Assembly: GCA_050250815.1 (NCBI GenBank) | Contig: JBFWNY010000036.1 | Coordinates: 1 to 38,024 of the forward strand | Reading direction: 5' to 3' | Length of the DNA stretch: 38,024 nt | DNA from: JAEUMD01 sp050250815 | Lineage (GTDB): Bacteria; Pseudomonadota; Alphaproteobacteria; Rhizobiales; Hyphomicrobiaceae | Shown here: piece after piece, positions 23,597 through 31,083 of the stretch | Layout of the letters: the number at the start of each line of letters is the position of its first letter | Position numbering within the stretch: the first letter of the stretch is position 1 | Program-made: the position numbers and the translations under genes | Notes under the pieces: model-generated | Database searches by the model: none | The model's input: the letters and a program-made list of their open reading frames with translations, nothing else | Told to the model about the DNA's origin: nothing

Positions 23597-23929
23597 ATTT
23601 GACTTCCGTTCTTTTTGTGTTTTCGGCCAGCACCACGCCGGCCTTGATGGGGGCTGCGGAAACCGGCGGCCGGGGAGCGGGTCAAACTCAAGCGAAGCGC
23701 ACCGCCAGGGGCGGAGCTGCACGGAGCGAAGCGAAGGAAGCGAGCCGCGTTGACCCATAGCGACCGGGCCCGGTTAGACCCCATCCTGTAAAGGCCGGTA
23801 TGGCTGTCTGGCTGAACATAAAGACGGCGCGGTCAAACAGGCATTCGACCGCAAAAACAGCAGCCAATGAGGTTGGGCTGGGCCAAGAAGATCGCAGCTC
23901 GGTGATCGGGACTTGGCAAGGTTGCAATA
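23597..23929. other. Gene-free leader region, GC-rich and repetitive
   Basis: No gene is seen. The part next to the small-protein gene is AT-rich (a run of T near 23610), followed by GC-rich DNA full of short GCGAAGC-type repeats. GGGTCAA (23679-23685) and TTGACCC (23750-23756) bound a 64-base interval and could form the base of a stem. It resembles in style, but does not clearly align with, the triplicated leader found elsewhere in the element. Confidence 0.4.
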
Positions 23930-23959
23930 TTGACCTGAGAGTTGTGCGCTCTGTATACT
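23930..23959 (+). promoter_or_regulatory. Sigma-70-type promoter
   Basis: TTGACC (23930-23935) and TATACT (23954-23959) are separated by 18 bases, close to the housekeeping consensus. The start codon of the secreted repeat protein is at 23990, leaving a short leader. This is one of the clearest consensus promoters in the window. Confidence 0.65.
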
Positions 23960-23989
23960 GATTACAGACATTTGACGCTCTCCGGGACC

Positions 23990-25528
23990 ATGCGAAACGC
24001 ACTTTTGATTACTTCCATTGCTTCATTGACCCTATTGGCAATCGCGACTGACGCCCAGGCAGATTGCACGCCCGCCAACGATCTTGTTGGTACAAAATCC
24101 CGCGTCGATTGGGTCGAAGGGGGTCTCGTCTATGACACGACCAACGACGTTCTCAAAACCTGCGACGGCACAAACTGGCAAACCGTCGGGGGAAGCGCTG
24201 CAACCTCTGTCGGCGCGGCCGGCTATGTCCAAGTATCGAATGGCGCCGGAGGCTTCACCAACTCCGGTGCAACGGCAGGGCAGGAATTCTTCTGGGATAA
24301 TACGAACAAGAGGCTCGGCATCGGAACGACGAACCCGACAGAAAGGTTACAAGTTGGAGCCCTTAACGGCGGTCAGGGGAGGATTGTCGTTGGCGGCGGC
24401 GCCACAGGCAGCAACGAGGGTGGTGAAATTTGGCTGGATGTAGCCGATGACTTTGATGATACATACGCTGCCTGGAGTATTGACGCCTATCAGGACGACC
24501 TGCGGTTTTTTGTGCCTGGGTTAACTCGTATGACGATTACTGGTGATGGCAACGTAGGCATTGGGACGACCAGCCCGGGAGGCAAGCTCCACGTATCCGG
24601 CGGGGATATTCGGGTTGATAACAACAGATATCTTGTATGGGTCGATACTGGCGGCACCGGTCGAAATCTTTTAGGCCTGGACTCATCTGGAACTCTCGTG
24701 CTTTCCAACAACAACACGAACACGGGCGGCCCTATAGCTCTCAACACTCAGGCGGGTGCTGGCGAATCGATGCGCATCACGAGCACTGGCAATGTCGGCA
24801 TCGGAACGTCCACGCCGAACGCCAAGCTGGAAGTCTCCGGAAATCGTCCGATTCTCTTGACCCCAAACAGTGGCAACGTCTCAGTCCAGGCAGATCCCGG
24901 TGGCTGGGCATTCCGATATGGCGCATTGGGCAGCAGCAGCACCGACCGCGGCGGCTTTGGTTTCCTTGGAACCGGTGATGCATTGACCTACTATTGGATC
25001 GGGAGTGCCTATACCACGCCGGCCATGGTTGTAACTTCCGGCGGCAACGTCGGCATCGGGACCATCGCGCCTGCTGCCAGTCTGCATGTTGTAAAAGCTG
25101 GATCTGGCTACAACAGTGAGGGCACCAATGCCCTGAAAATAACCGACACCACAACAACGCCGAATACGAGTTTGCAGATGGGCGTCGATACAGCATTTTC
25201 TGCGGCGTTCATTCAAGCAATGCAACCCGCAACGAGCTGGACAAATCGGCATCTTCTCCTCCAGGCCAACGGCGGCAATGTCGGCATCGGGACGACGAGC
25301 CCGGGTGCGAAGTTGGAAGTATCTAACGGGGCTGTCCGTGTACGAAGTGATACTAGTGCGCAGCGCTATTTTGATCTTGCATTCACAACGGCGGCCAATG
25401 GAACGTCGTGTGATACGGCATGCGGGGTCAAATATTGCCTCGGGGGATATATTGACGACACTTCGAACACGAAAGCTACCTGTGCATCATCCACATCGAA
25501 CCGAAACTGTATCTGCATCGGGCGATGA
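23990..25528 (+). CDS. Secreted repeat protein with GIGTT-P motifs (tail-fibre/adhesin-like)
   Basis: This 512-residue protein has a clear Sec signal peptide (MRNALLITSIASLTLLAIA, ending near AQA). Five repeats of the form NVGIGTTSPGAKLEV punctuate the chain (LGIGTTNPTERLQV, NVGIGTTSPGGKLHV, NVGIGTSTPNAKLEV, NVGIGTIAPAASLHV, NVGIGTTSPGAKLEV), spaced unevenly with beta-rich Gly/Thr/Asn sequence between. This pattern is known from phage tail-fibre-like and surface proteins, often ahead of an S74 chaperone domain, which is absent here. The last 45 residues are cysteine-rich (CDTACGVKYC, then NRNCICIG). Base composition is visibly less GC-rich than its surroundings, suggesting separate acquisition. 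The ATG at 23990 is chosen over 23942 because it begins the signal peptide. Surface exposure is inferred. Confidence 0.7.
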   Translation: MRNALLITSIASLTLLAIATDAQADCTPANDLVGTKSRVDWVEGGLVYDTTNDVLKTCDGTNWQTVGGSAATSVGAAGYVQVSNGAGGFTNSGATAGQEFFWDNTNKRLGIGTTNPTERLQVGALNGGQGRIVVGGGATGSNEGGEIWLDVADDFDDTYAAWSIDAYQDDLRFFVPGLTRMTITGDGNVGIGTTSPGGKLHVSGGDIRVDNNRYLVWVDTGGTGRNLLGLDSSGTLVLSNNNTNTGGPIALNTQAGAGESMRITSTGNVGIGTSTPNAKLEVSGNRPILLTPNSGNVSVQADPGGWAFRYGALGSSSTDRGGFGFLGTGDALTYYWIGSAYTTPAMVVTSGGNVGIGTIAPAASLHVVKAGSGYNSEGTNALKITDTTTTPNTSLQMGVDTAFSAAFIQAMQPATSWTNRHLLLQANGGNVGIGTTSPGAKLEVSNGAVRVRSDTSAQRYFDLAFTTAANGTSCDTACGVKYCLGGYIDDTSNTKATCASSTSNRNCICIGR

Positions 25529-25580
25529 TGATCTCGGCTCCGACCTCGAAAGTCTTCGCCGCGGAATCGATGCATTAAAG

Positions 25581-25598
25581 GCCCGCCGTTAGGCGGGC
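25581..25598. terminator. Bidirectional terminator hairpin
   Basis: GCCCGCC (25581-25587) and GGCGGGC (25592-25598) form a perfect 7-bp stem with a 4-base loop. On the minus strand it is followed by CTTTAAT. It lies between the converging secreted-protein and ArdC-like genes, and the ArdC-like stop codon is in the loop. Confidence 0.6.
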
Positions 25599-26485
25599 GA
25601 TTGTAACCGCTTCAGATAAGTAACGGCCTCCGATGCCTTGGCAGCCGCCGCAAACACGGCGCGGCTATCTGACTTCATCAGGTCAAGCCATTGGGCGAGA
25701 TACTGCGCATGATCGGGACGCGTGTCTTGCGTGATGCCAAGCTCCGCGCACAGGAAGGCTGAGGCGATTTCGGCAACGAGTTCTTCTGCGGTATAGGCAG
25801 CATCGCCAAAACGCTTGCCCATGTCGCGGCCGAGCCGTGTAGAGGCGCCGCTCCAGTGGGTCAGCTCATGCGCGAGCGTAGCGTAGTAACTCTCGGAGCG
25901 CGTCATGGTAGCGGTACCGCCGAACAAGCCCTCGTCAGGCATCTGGATATGGTCGGTCGAAGGGCGATAGAAGGCACGCTCGCCGCCATGCTCGATGCGG
26001 GCGCCGGTCGCAGCAACGAAGCGGTCGATCGCTTCAAGACGCTCGATTGGTCCGAGCGGCAGGGGCGCATCCGGAAGCGCATAGCCGTCCACCTGCGCAG
26101 CGTTGAATACGTAAGACGCACGCGCGACACGGCGCTTGCCGTCGTCATCAGCATTCGCCGGATCATGCTCGGATTCGTACTCCTTGTAGAAGACGACAAG
26201 CGACGACTTCTCGCCCTTGCGGACCTGGCAGCCAAGCTCGGACCACTGGCGATATGTGGCCCAGATCGGCGCGCTGTAGCCCGCGCATTCGGCCGACACC
26301 CAAAGGCTGACGACATTGATGCCGTTATAGGCGTTACGGGTAAGCGCGTTCTCCGGCATAAAAAGCGGCTTGCCGGAGCGCCGCCAGGGCATGGACGGCT
26401 TACCCGGATCGGATTCGATCGCGGCAATGAGCTTGCCGGTGATTTCGGCATGGATGTCGCGGCGCGGCGCGTATTGCGATGACAT
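25589..26485 (-). CDS. ArdC-like antirestriction/zincin metallopeptidase protein
   Basis: This 298-residue protein has the two-part architecture of ArdC relatives. The N-terminal ssDNA-binding domain contains ITGKLIAAIESDPGKPSMPW and RNAYNGINVVSLWVSAECAG, then WATYRQWSELGCQVRKGEKS. A C-terminal zincin-like domain has HELTHWSG (HExxH at residues 206-210) and EELVAEIASAFLCAELG, supplying the third ligand. Founding ArdC proteins bind single-stranded DNA and protect incoming plasmid DNA from host restriction. The start MSSQYAPRRDIHAEITG follows AAGGAGA. It is the first of three genes sharing the same structured leader. Confidence 0.87.
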   Translation of the reverse strand: MSSQYAPRRDIHAEITGKLIAAIESDPGKPSMPWRRSGKPLFMPENALTRNAYNGINVVSLWVSAECAGYSAPIWATYRQWSELGCQVRKGEKSSLVVFYKEYESEHDPANADDDGKRRVARASYVFNAAQVDGYALPDAPLPLGPIERLEAIDRFVAATGARIEHGGERAFYRPSTDHIQMPDEGLFGGTATMTRSESYYATLAHELTHWSGASTRLGRDMGKRFGDAAYTAEELVAEIASAFLCAELGITQDTRPDHAQYLAQWLDLMKSDSRAVFAAAAKASEAVTYLKRLQSPA

Positions 26486-26664
26486 TGCGGTCTCCTTCGT
26501 CGAGACGACCCCGCGTGATTGCGGGCTCGATGCCGGACGAAGGGCGGCGGGGATCAAGCGGGCGCGGAACCGAAGCCGATCGGGCGAGGCGGCCCGGCGT
26601 CAGCCGAAGGCCGAGGGCTTGCCCTTGCAGCGGTCGCGCACCGCCGCATAGTCGGCATCATGGG
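26486..26664 (-). repeat. Structured leader repeat, copy A (upstream of the ArdC-like gene)
   Basis: This is one of three related leaders of about 180 bp. Two hairpins stand out: CCCGC (26510-26514) with GCGGG (26521-26525), and AGGGC (26614-26618) with GCCCT (26621-26625). Shared blocks include GGGCGAGGCGGCC, AGCCGAAGGCCGAGGG and GTCGGCAT at the far end. The leader ends with the gene's AAGGAG ribosome-binding site. The adjoining 130 bases (26665-26794) hold no gene. Confidence 0.75.
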
Positions 26665-26794
26665 ATGGCCGCATCAGCGCGGTTGATCAGATCGAAGGGC
26701 CAGCACTCGTCTGCGCGAGCGGCCGTAAGCGAACAGCAATCATGTCAACGCGCCGCGATTGGGCGGGCCTGAATCATGGCAGGTGTGACGCTTG

Positions 26795-27601
26795 CTAGAA
26801 CCTGCCGGTGCGCCTGCGAAGGGCCCTAAGTCGCCATCCTTGCGGGTGGCGCGTTACCAATGCAGCCAGCTGTGTGCGCCTTCGGTGTTCGGCAAGGACA
26901 CGCTCGATATTCGTCAAAATGCCTTCAGGCCGAATTGGGTGTGGCTCGGTATGTGCCCAAAGAACAAAGTCTTCTCTCGATACTGGCAGCACCACGGCAT
27001 GTCCGAGAGCACGACCCGGGAGCAGGCACCAAAGCAGCCGCCGTGCGTGCTTGGCCTGTTCGCCGGGCCCGGAGGCGTCTTTGAAATCAAAGAACACGGG
27101 GGCTTTGCAGTGGAGCCAGTCGGAAGGGAAGACTTCCTGCGGATTCGGCGTGATATAAAGCCCTTTGTGGAGAACCGTCCGGAACCCACGAAAGCCGGAG
27201 AGAAATCGCGGCAGGTCACGTTTGAGGCGGGCGCCATCCACAACCCACATCATGTCTTTGTAGAACTGCTCGCGTGCAGCGCGTTCATCGGGTCTCAGAT
27301 GAGAGTGCTGGAATTCGATTGTTAGACCGCGCCCGGTTCGGACATCCGCTATGTGTTTCTCCCCGGATGGCGCGCGCAGAATGACTTCCTGACAGCTGGG
27401 ATGGAACGCATTCTTCCAGTCCCGATGCCATGGTGTCTCTGGTTCCGTCCATGGGTCACAATCTCGCTCTCCCTGATGAGCCCAATGGTGCACCCTTTGC
27501 TGACCGCATTTCGCAATCATGTCGCCGCCGCAGGCGGGGCAGCGGGCGATCAGTCCAGACGACGGGCGGATTCGTTCATTGTCGATCAGTGCAAACTGCA
27601 T
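26795..27601 (-). CDS. CoiA-like nuclease family protein
   Basis: This 268-residue protein resembles the competence CoiA nuclease family. It begins MQFALIDNERIRPSSG, with a zinc-finger-like pair (CPACGG at 21-26) and RVHHWAHQGERDCDPW, followed by TEPETPWHRDWKNAF. A PD-(D/E)XK-like active site is visible: HIADVRTGRGLTIEFQHSHL, with Asp86 and the E-F-Q of 96-98. The ATG at 27599-27601 is chosen because GAAAAGAAG precedes it and family members start with MQFAL; an ATG six codons upstream is possible. CoiA acts in processing incoming DNA in Gram-positives; in mobile elements of Proteobacteria the role is unknown. It lies between the ArdC-like and ParB-like genes on the same strand. Confidence 0.78.
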   Translation of the reverse strand: MQFALIDNERIRPSSGLIARCPACGGDMIAKCGQQRVHHWAHQGERDCDPWTEPETPWHRDWKNAFHPSCQEVILRAPSGEKHIADVRTGRGLTIEFQHSHLRPDERAAREQFYKDMMWVVDGARLKRDLPRFLSGFRGFRTVLHKGLYITPNPQEVFPSDWLHCKAPVFFDFKDASGPGEQAKHARRLLWCLLPGRALGHAVVLPVSREDFVLWAHTEPHPIRPEGILTNIERVLAEHRRRTQLAALVTRHPQGWRLRALRRRTGRF

Positions 27602-27865
27602 GTGCTTCTTTTCGTGCATACCGGAGCATGCGCCAAGGGCGCACGCATAATTGTTGTTTTTTTGGTATTCGGTCGGCAGCACGGCGCAGCAGAAGCTGGG
27701 GGCTGTTCTCTTTCTCTTCGGCGTTCGGATTGATCCGTCGCCGGTTATCTCGGCCGCAGCCGGCACCTTTCTTGAGGTGTGCCCCATGAATAGAATTGAA
27801 TCCGCTATTCTCGTCAAGTCTGAGAGATCCGGCTGCACCTTGCGGCGCAGCCGGAAGGCAGCAGC

Positions 27866-29722
27866 CTATTCGGCGGCCTGGGTAGCGTCCGCGTCATCAT
27901 TGTCGTTCACGGCGGCGCGCAATGGCTGAGGCAACCAGGACGTGCCTGCGATCAGATGCTCGGCGCGGACAGCCAGCTCGGACTTCTTGAGCTTGTCGAG
28001 GGCAGGGGCGTGAGATCCGGTTGCCTCGTCGATGGCGGCAAGGATTTGACCGCGGTTGAGCCGGCTGAAGTAGTTCTCGGCCGTTGGCTTGAACCATTCA
28101 CCCATGTCGAGGCCTAATGCACCAGCCAAGATGCTCGCATCCATCAAACGGGACGAGTCTGCACGGTCGCCCTTGCGGCGCACGGCATCGACACTTGTTG
28201 CCGCAATGAACGCCAGCAGATCCAGCAATTCGTCGCAAGACTGCTTAAGCAGCCATTGCCAAAGATCTCTGACGTTGCCGGGCAGGCGCTCTTCCAAGCA
28301 CGCGCTTGTGTGCTCGATGAAGCTGAGCGCTCTACAGGTATCCGGATCACTCAGAATTTGAGGTAATTCGCAGCGCCCGACATTGAGCTTAAGGCAGCTT
28401 TGGATGCCCTCATTACGATAGAAGACATCGAGCGCGAGCGCATGCACGACGGCCGTGAGGGCAATGTCCGGGTTCGCCATTAGCTCTGCGCCGATGGAAG
28501 CACTGCGCTGTGCGCTCAGATCTTCGATAAGTTTTTGAGAGTGACCCTGCGATCGGTGAATGAGCTCTCCGGATTGATGCGAAGCGTCATCGCAATTGGA
28601 GGCAAGCTTGTGCGCATCTGCCTTCCGGATCAGTCCGCGCTCGATGCGAACCTCGCCGTTGTAGCCAAGCGAAATGATCGCACCGGCGAGTGCCAGCGTG
28701 TCGGCAGGCCAGAATTCTGACGACTTGGTCAGATCGTCCATACGCTGCTCAACCTCGGCGAGGCGATCCTCGTCGGCATCGTCGCTCTCGGCAAGATCGT
28801 CGTACTCTGCAGAGAGGCGATCAAGCTCGGCCTGATCGGAATCCGACAGAGGGGCGCGATCGGGATAGACGCGCTTGAACTGGCCGAAGATCTGGTAATC
28901 GGCATCGGGAACGATATCGACCCAGCTCCAGCCTTCCGCGGAAATATCGGCAGCAAGCCCAGAGAGCTTTTCGCTGACTAAACGGTCGAGCAATGCAGCG
29001 TCCTGCAAATAGCAGCCATCCTCGCTGTCGAAGAGATCCTGACGGGTCGCTCCACCGGCAGCGCGGTAAGCATCAATGCCAACGAAGCGCGCACGCTTGT
29101 CGGACATCGGCACTTCGCCTTCGGTTAGATAGCGGCGGATGGTCTGAGCAGAACGGCTGTACTCGGGAAGATCGTCCAGCACACGTTCTTGGGCGGCATG
29201 ATCGTCGATGACTGCGAAGGCCTGGGCCTGTTCCAGATCGATCGCGCTGTTGCGATAGGCGTCAAGGATGACGGGCGAAAGCCGTCCGAGCTTGAGACGC
29301 TTGGCGACGGCAGATTCAGCAATGCCGAACCGGGCGGCAACATCCGGAATGGATGCACCGTCATCGATCAGCGACTTGAACGCCTCGAACTGGTCGGCCG
29401 GGTGCATGGGGGCCCGCACGACGTTCTCGGCAAGGCTCAGTTCCGCCGGATCGATCTCGCCGTCGGCAAGCAGGCAGGGGATCTGGCAATCGCTCTCGAT
29501 CTGGCCATCTTTGACGAGCATCTGAAGTGCCAGAAGGCGGCGCTGCCCGGCGATGATGCCGTACTTACCGCGCTTGGATTTGCGGACGACAAGAGATTGC
29601 AGCAGGCCGTGCGCGGCGATGGATGCGGCAAGCTCCTCGATACCTACCCGAATGTCGGTCTTTCGGACGTTGCCTTCCCATAGCGACAGCTTGCTCAGGG
29701 GAACGTGGATGATATCAGTCAT
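27866..29722 (-). CDS. ParB/Spo0J-like domain protein (mobile-element type)
   Basis: This 618-residue protein has an N-terminal ParB-like nuclease/CTPase domain. It begins MTDIIHVPLSKLSLWEGNVR and shows LAASIAAHGLLQSLVVRK (box I), GIIAGQRRLLALQML (box II) and ELSLAENVVRAPMHPADQFE, then an HTH (SIPDVAARFGIAESAVAKRL). The long C-terminal region has an acidic coiled segment (LDRLSAEYDDLAESDDADED) and no known fold. It is much larger than partition ParB, and no parA gene is adjacent, so gene regulation or DNA protection during transfer is as likely as partition. The ATG at 29720-29722 has AAGGAG upstream; the frame continuing beyond it is the conserved leader, not coding. Confidence 0.82.
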   Translation of the reverse strand: MTDIIHVPLSKLSLWEGNVRKTDIRVGIEELAASIAAHGLLQSLVVRKSKRGKYGIIAGQRRLLALQMLVKDGQIESDCQIPCLLADGEIDPAELSLAENVVRAPMHPADQFEAFKSLIDDGASIPDVAARFGIAESAVAKRLKLGRLSPVILDAYRNSAIDLEQAQAFAVIDDHAAQERVLDDLPEYSRSAQTIRRYLTEGEVPMSDKRARFVGIDAYRAAGGATRQDLFDSEDGCYLQDAALLDRLVSEKLSGLAADISAEGWSWVDIVPDADYQIFGQFKRVYPDRAPLSDSDQAELDRLSAEYDDLAESDDADEDRLAEVEQRMDDLTKSSEFWPADTLALAGAIISLGYNGEVRIERGLIRKADAHKLASNCDDASHQSGELIHRSQGHSQKLIEDLSAQRSASIGAELMANPDIALTAVVHALALDVFYRNEGIQSCLKLNVGRCELPQILSDPDTCRALSFIEHTSACLEERLPGNVRDLWQWLLKQSCDELLDLLAFIAATSVDAVRRKGDRADSSRLMDASILAGALGLDMGEWFKPTAENYFSRLNRGQILAAIDEATGSHAPALDKLKKSELAVRAEHLIAGTSWLPQPLRAAVNDNDDADATQAAE

Positions 29723-29907
29723 GGATTGCTCCTTCGGTTCACGAGCCCGCCGTGACTGGCGGTCTCTATGCCGAAGACAGGCGCCGGGCTGGCGCGGAGC
29801 GAGGAACCGATGCCCGCAGGGCGAGGCGGCCGGCCACAGCCGAAAGCCGAGGGCTTTAGCCCTTGAAGCGCACGCGCACCGGCGCAGCATCGGCATAATG
29901 AATGAGA
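29723..29907 (-). repeat. Structured leader repeat, copy B (upstream of the ParB-like gene)
   Basis: This is the second copy of the triplicated leader. Its hairpins are CCGCC (29747-29751) with GGCGG (29758-29762), extended by GAG/CTC, and AGGGCT (29850-29855) with AGCCCT (29858-29863). The blocks GGCGAGGCGGCCGGC, AGCCGAAAGCCGAGGG, CCCTTGAAGCGC and TCGGCATAATGA match copy C closely. It ends with the ribosome-binding site AAGGAG. Confidence 0.8.
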
Positions 29908-30010
29908 CCGCCCGGCGGGCAACACGAACCGGGAAGCAACCGACGGATAACGATGCTCAGGGAGCATTCGGCGCAATTGGGCAAGTGCGGGTTTGCCTGT
30001 GGAGGGTACC

Positions 30011-30313
30011 TTGAATCAGATCGATCGGCTGCATGATGTGATGAAGGTGGTCGGTGGACAGTTCGGCGTCTCTGAAGCGGAGATGCGCTCAGGCCGACGC
30101 TCTGCGCGTGTCCACAAAGCGAGGTGCATCGCAGTCTATCTGGCAGGCCGGCTCTCAGGGGCGACGCGAGCAGAGGTTGGAATAGCCTTCAACCGCGACC
30201 CGACAATCGTTGCGATGTACTGTCGTGCGATCGAGCGTCAGGCAGCAGAGAGCGTCGAATGCTTGCAGCTATTGAGGGAGCTTGAGCAGTCGATCACGCT
30301 CCGACAGCATTAA
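30011..30313 (+). CDS. DnaA C-terminal-domain-like DNA-binding protein
   Basis: This protein of about 100 residues resembles the DnaA C-terminal (domain IV) origin-binding fold. The diagnostic stretch is SARVHKARCIAVYLAGRLSG followed by ATRAEVGIAFNRDPTIVAMY, matching the DnaA helix-turn-helix and its basic loop. No ATPase domain is present. A TTG start at 30011 is preferred because GGAGGG lies 5 bases before it (MNQIDRLHDVMKVVGGQFGV); TTG 29993 and GTG 29999 are alternatives. Stand-alone proteins of this type occur on alphaproteobacterial phages and elements, where they may act as regulators. It precedes the ccdAB pair. Confidence 0.75.
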   Translation: MNQIDRLHDVMKVVGGQFGVSEAEMRSGRRSARVHKARCIAVYLAGRLSGATRAEVGIAFNRDPTIVAMYCRAIERQAAESVECLQLLRELEQSITLRQH

Positions 30314-30349
30314 CATAACAATAGAGCGATAATATAACTTATGGGAATT

Positions 30350-30395
30350 ATGCATATATTTGATATGCATGCAGAATAATGCTATATTGAATATA
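30350..30395. promoter_or_regulatory. ccdAB operator region
   Basis: ATGCATAT (30350-30357) and ATATGCAT (30363-30370) form a perfect 8-bp inverted repeat with a 5-base centre. A second symmetrical site, TATATT-G-AATATA (30383-30395), overlaps the ccdA start codon. The stretch is strongly AT-rich. CcdA-CcdB complexes repress their own operon, so these are the likely operators. Confidence 0.6.
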
Positions 30396-30646
30396 TGAGC
30401 CTTATCGAAAAATCTGAAACGGCCAAAAGACGCCCTCATAGCTTCACGGTCAGAAGCGATCTAATGAGCGAAGCTCGGGCGTTGCGGCTCAATACGTCGC
30501 GCGCGGCTGAGGCTGGTATCGAGGCGGCGGTCCGCAAGGCTAAAGAAAAGGCGTGGCTTGAAGAAAACGCCGAAGCGATCAGGGCCTATAACGAACGCAT
30601 CGAAAAGCATGGGACGATGATTAAGCCCATCTGGCTTCAGGACTGA
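30395..30646 (+). CDS. ccdA: CcdA-family antitoxin
   Basis: This 83-residue antitoxin neutralises the adjacent CcdB toxin. The N-terminal part (RRPHSFTVRSDLMSEARALR, LNTSRAAEAGIEAAVRKAK) is the ribbon-helix-helix DNA-binding domain; the C-terminal helix (KAWLEENAEAIRAYNERIEK, then HGTMIKPIWLQD) is the toxin-binding tail. The order antitoxin then toxin, with TGA directly followed by ATG, is classic. Ribosome-binding sequence before the ATG is poor, as the start overlaps an operator-like palindrome. Confidence 0.9.
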   Translation: MSLIEKSETAKRRPHSFTVRSDLMSEARALRLNTSRAAEAGIEAAVRKAKEKAWLEENAEAIRAYNERIEKHGTMIKPIWLQD

Positions 30647-30949
30647 ATGGCGCGGTTTGATGTTCACCGCGTAACGGGGCTTGCTTCACCTGTCGTCGAT
30701 ATCCAGGCCGATGTCCTTCGCGATCTGAGAACGCGGATTGTGATCCCGCTGGCACGGGCCGACGAGCAAGCTCGTGAAGCCGCCAATCGCCTGCGTCCCA
30801 AACTGATGGTGGCAGGGACCGCGTACATCCTGAACACTCCGGAAATGGCCGCAATCGCCTGCTCGACTCTCGAAGAGCCGATTGCAAGCCTTCAGGATCA
30901 GCATCACGCTATCGTAGATGCGGTCGATTTCCTGATGCAGGGTTTCTAG
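30647..30949 (+). CDS. ccdB: CcdB-family gyrase toxin
   Basis: This 100-residue toxin (MARFDVHRVTGLASPVVDIQ at the start, DVLRDLRTRIVIPLARADE, ending DAVDFLMQGF) matches CcdB. CcdB poisons DNA gyrase by trapping its cleaved complex, so cells that lose the element die. The VVDIQADVLRDL segment and C-terminal DFLMQGF are family hallmarks; the last residues of F-plasmid CcdB contact gyrase, and the same kind of ending is kept here. It starts immediately after the ccdA stop. Confidence 0.9.
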   Translation: MARFDVHRVTGLASPVVDIQADVLRDLRTRIVIPLARADEQAREAANRLRPKLMVAGTAYILNTPEMAAIACSTLEEPIASLQDQHHAIVDAVDFLMQGF

Positions 30950-31026
30950 CACGCCTAGGTGTTTCACCTGCGAGATCGGATCGAGGGGGAGCCGACACGG
31001 ACGATGTGGAGAAGGCCGGAAGCCGC

Positions 31027-31045
31027 GTTGACAGAAACTGTCAAC
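31027..31045. promoter_or_regulatory. Palindromic operator upstream of the XRE-methyltransferase gene
   Basis: GTTGACAGAAACTGTCAAC is a perfect 8-bp inverted repeat around AAA, centred 48 bases before the ATG at 31084. TTGACA, a consensus -35, is inside the left arm. GTCAAC recurs immediately before the start codon (31078-31083) as a half-site. It is well placed for autoregulation by the XRE domain of the downstream protein. Confidence 0.7.
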
Positions 31046-31083
31046 CCTGCGCACCCTTAAGTTCGAGGGAGTCGGGGGTCAAC

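Noticed and set aside
23597..23790. Fourth copy of the triplicated leader upstream of the 23378 gene
   Set aside because: GC-rich and similarly placed, but the diagnostic blocks (GCGAGGCGGCC, AGCCGAAAGCCGAGGG, CGGCAT-ATG) could not be aligned.
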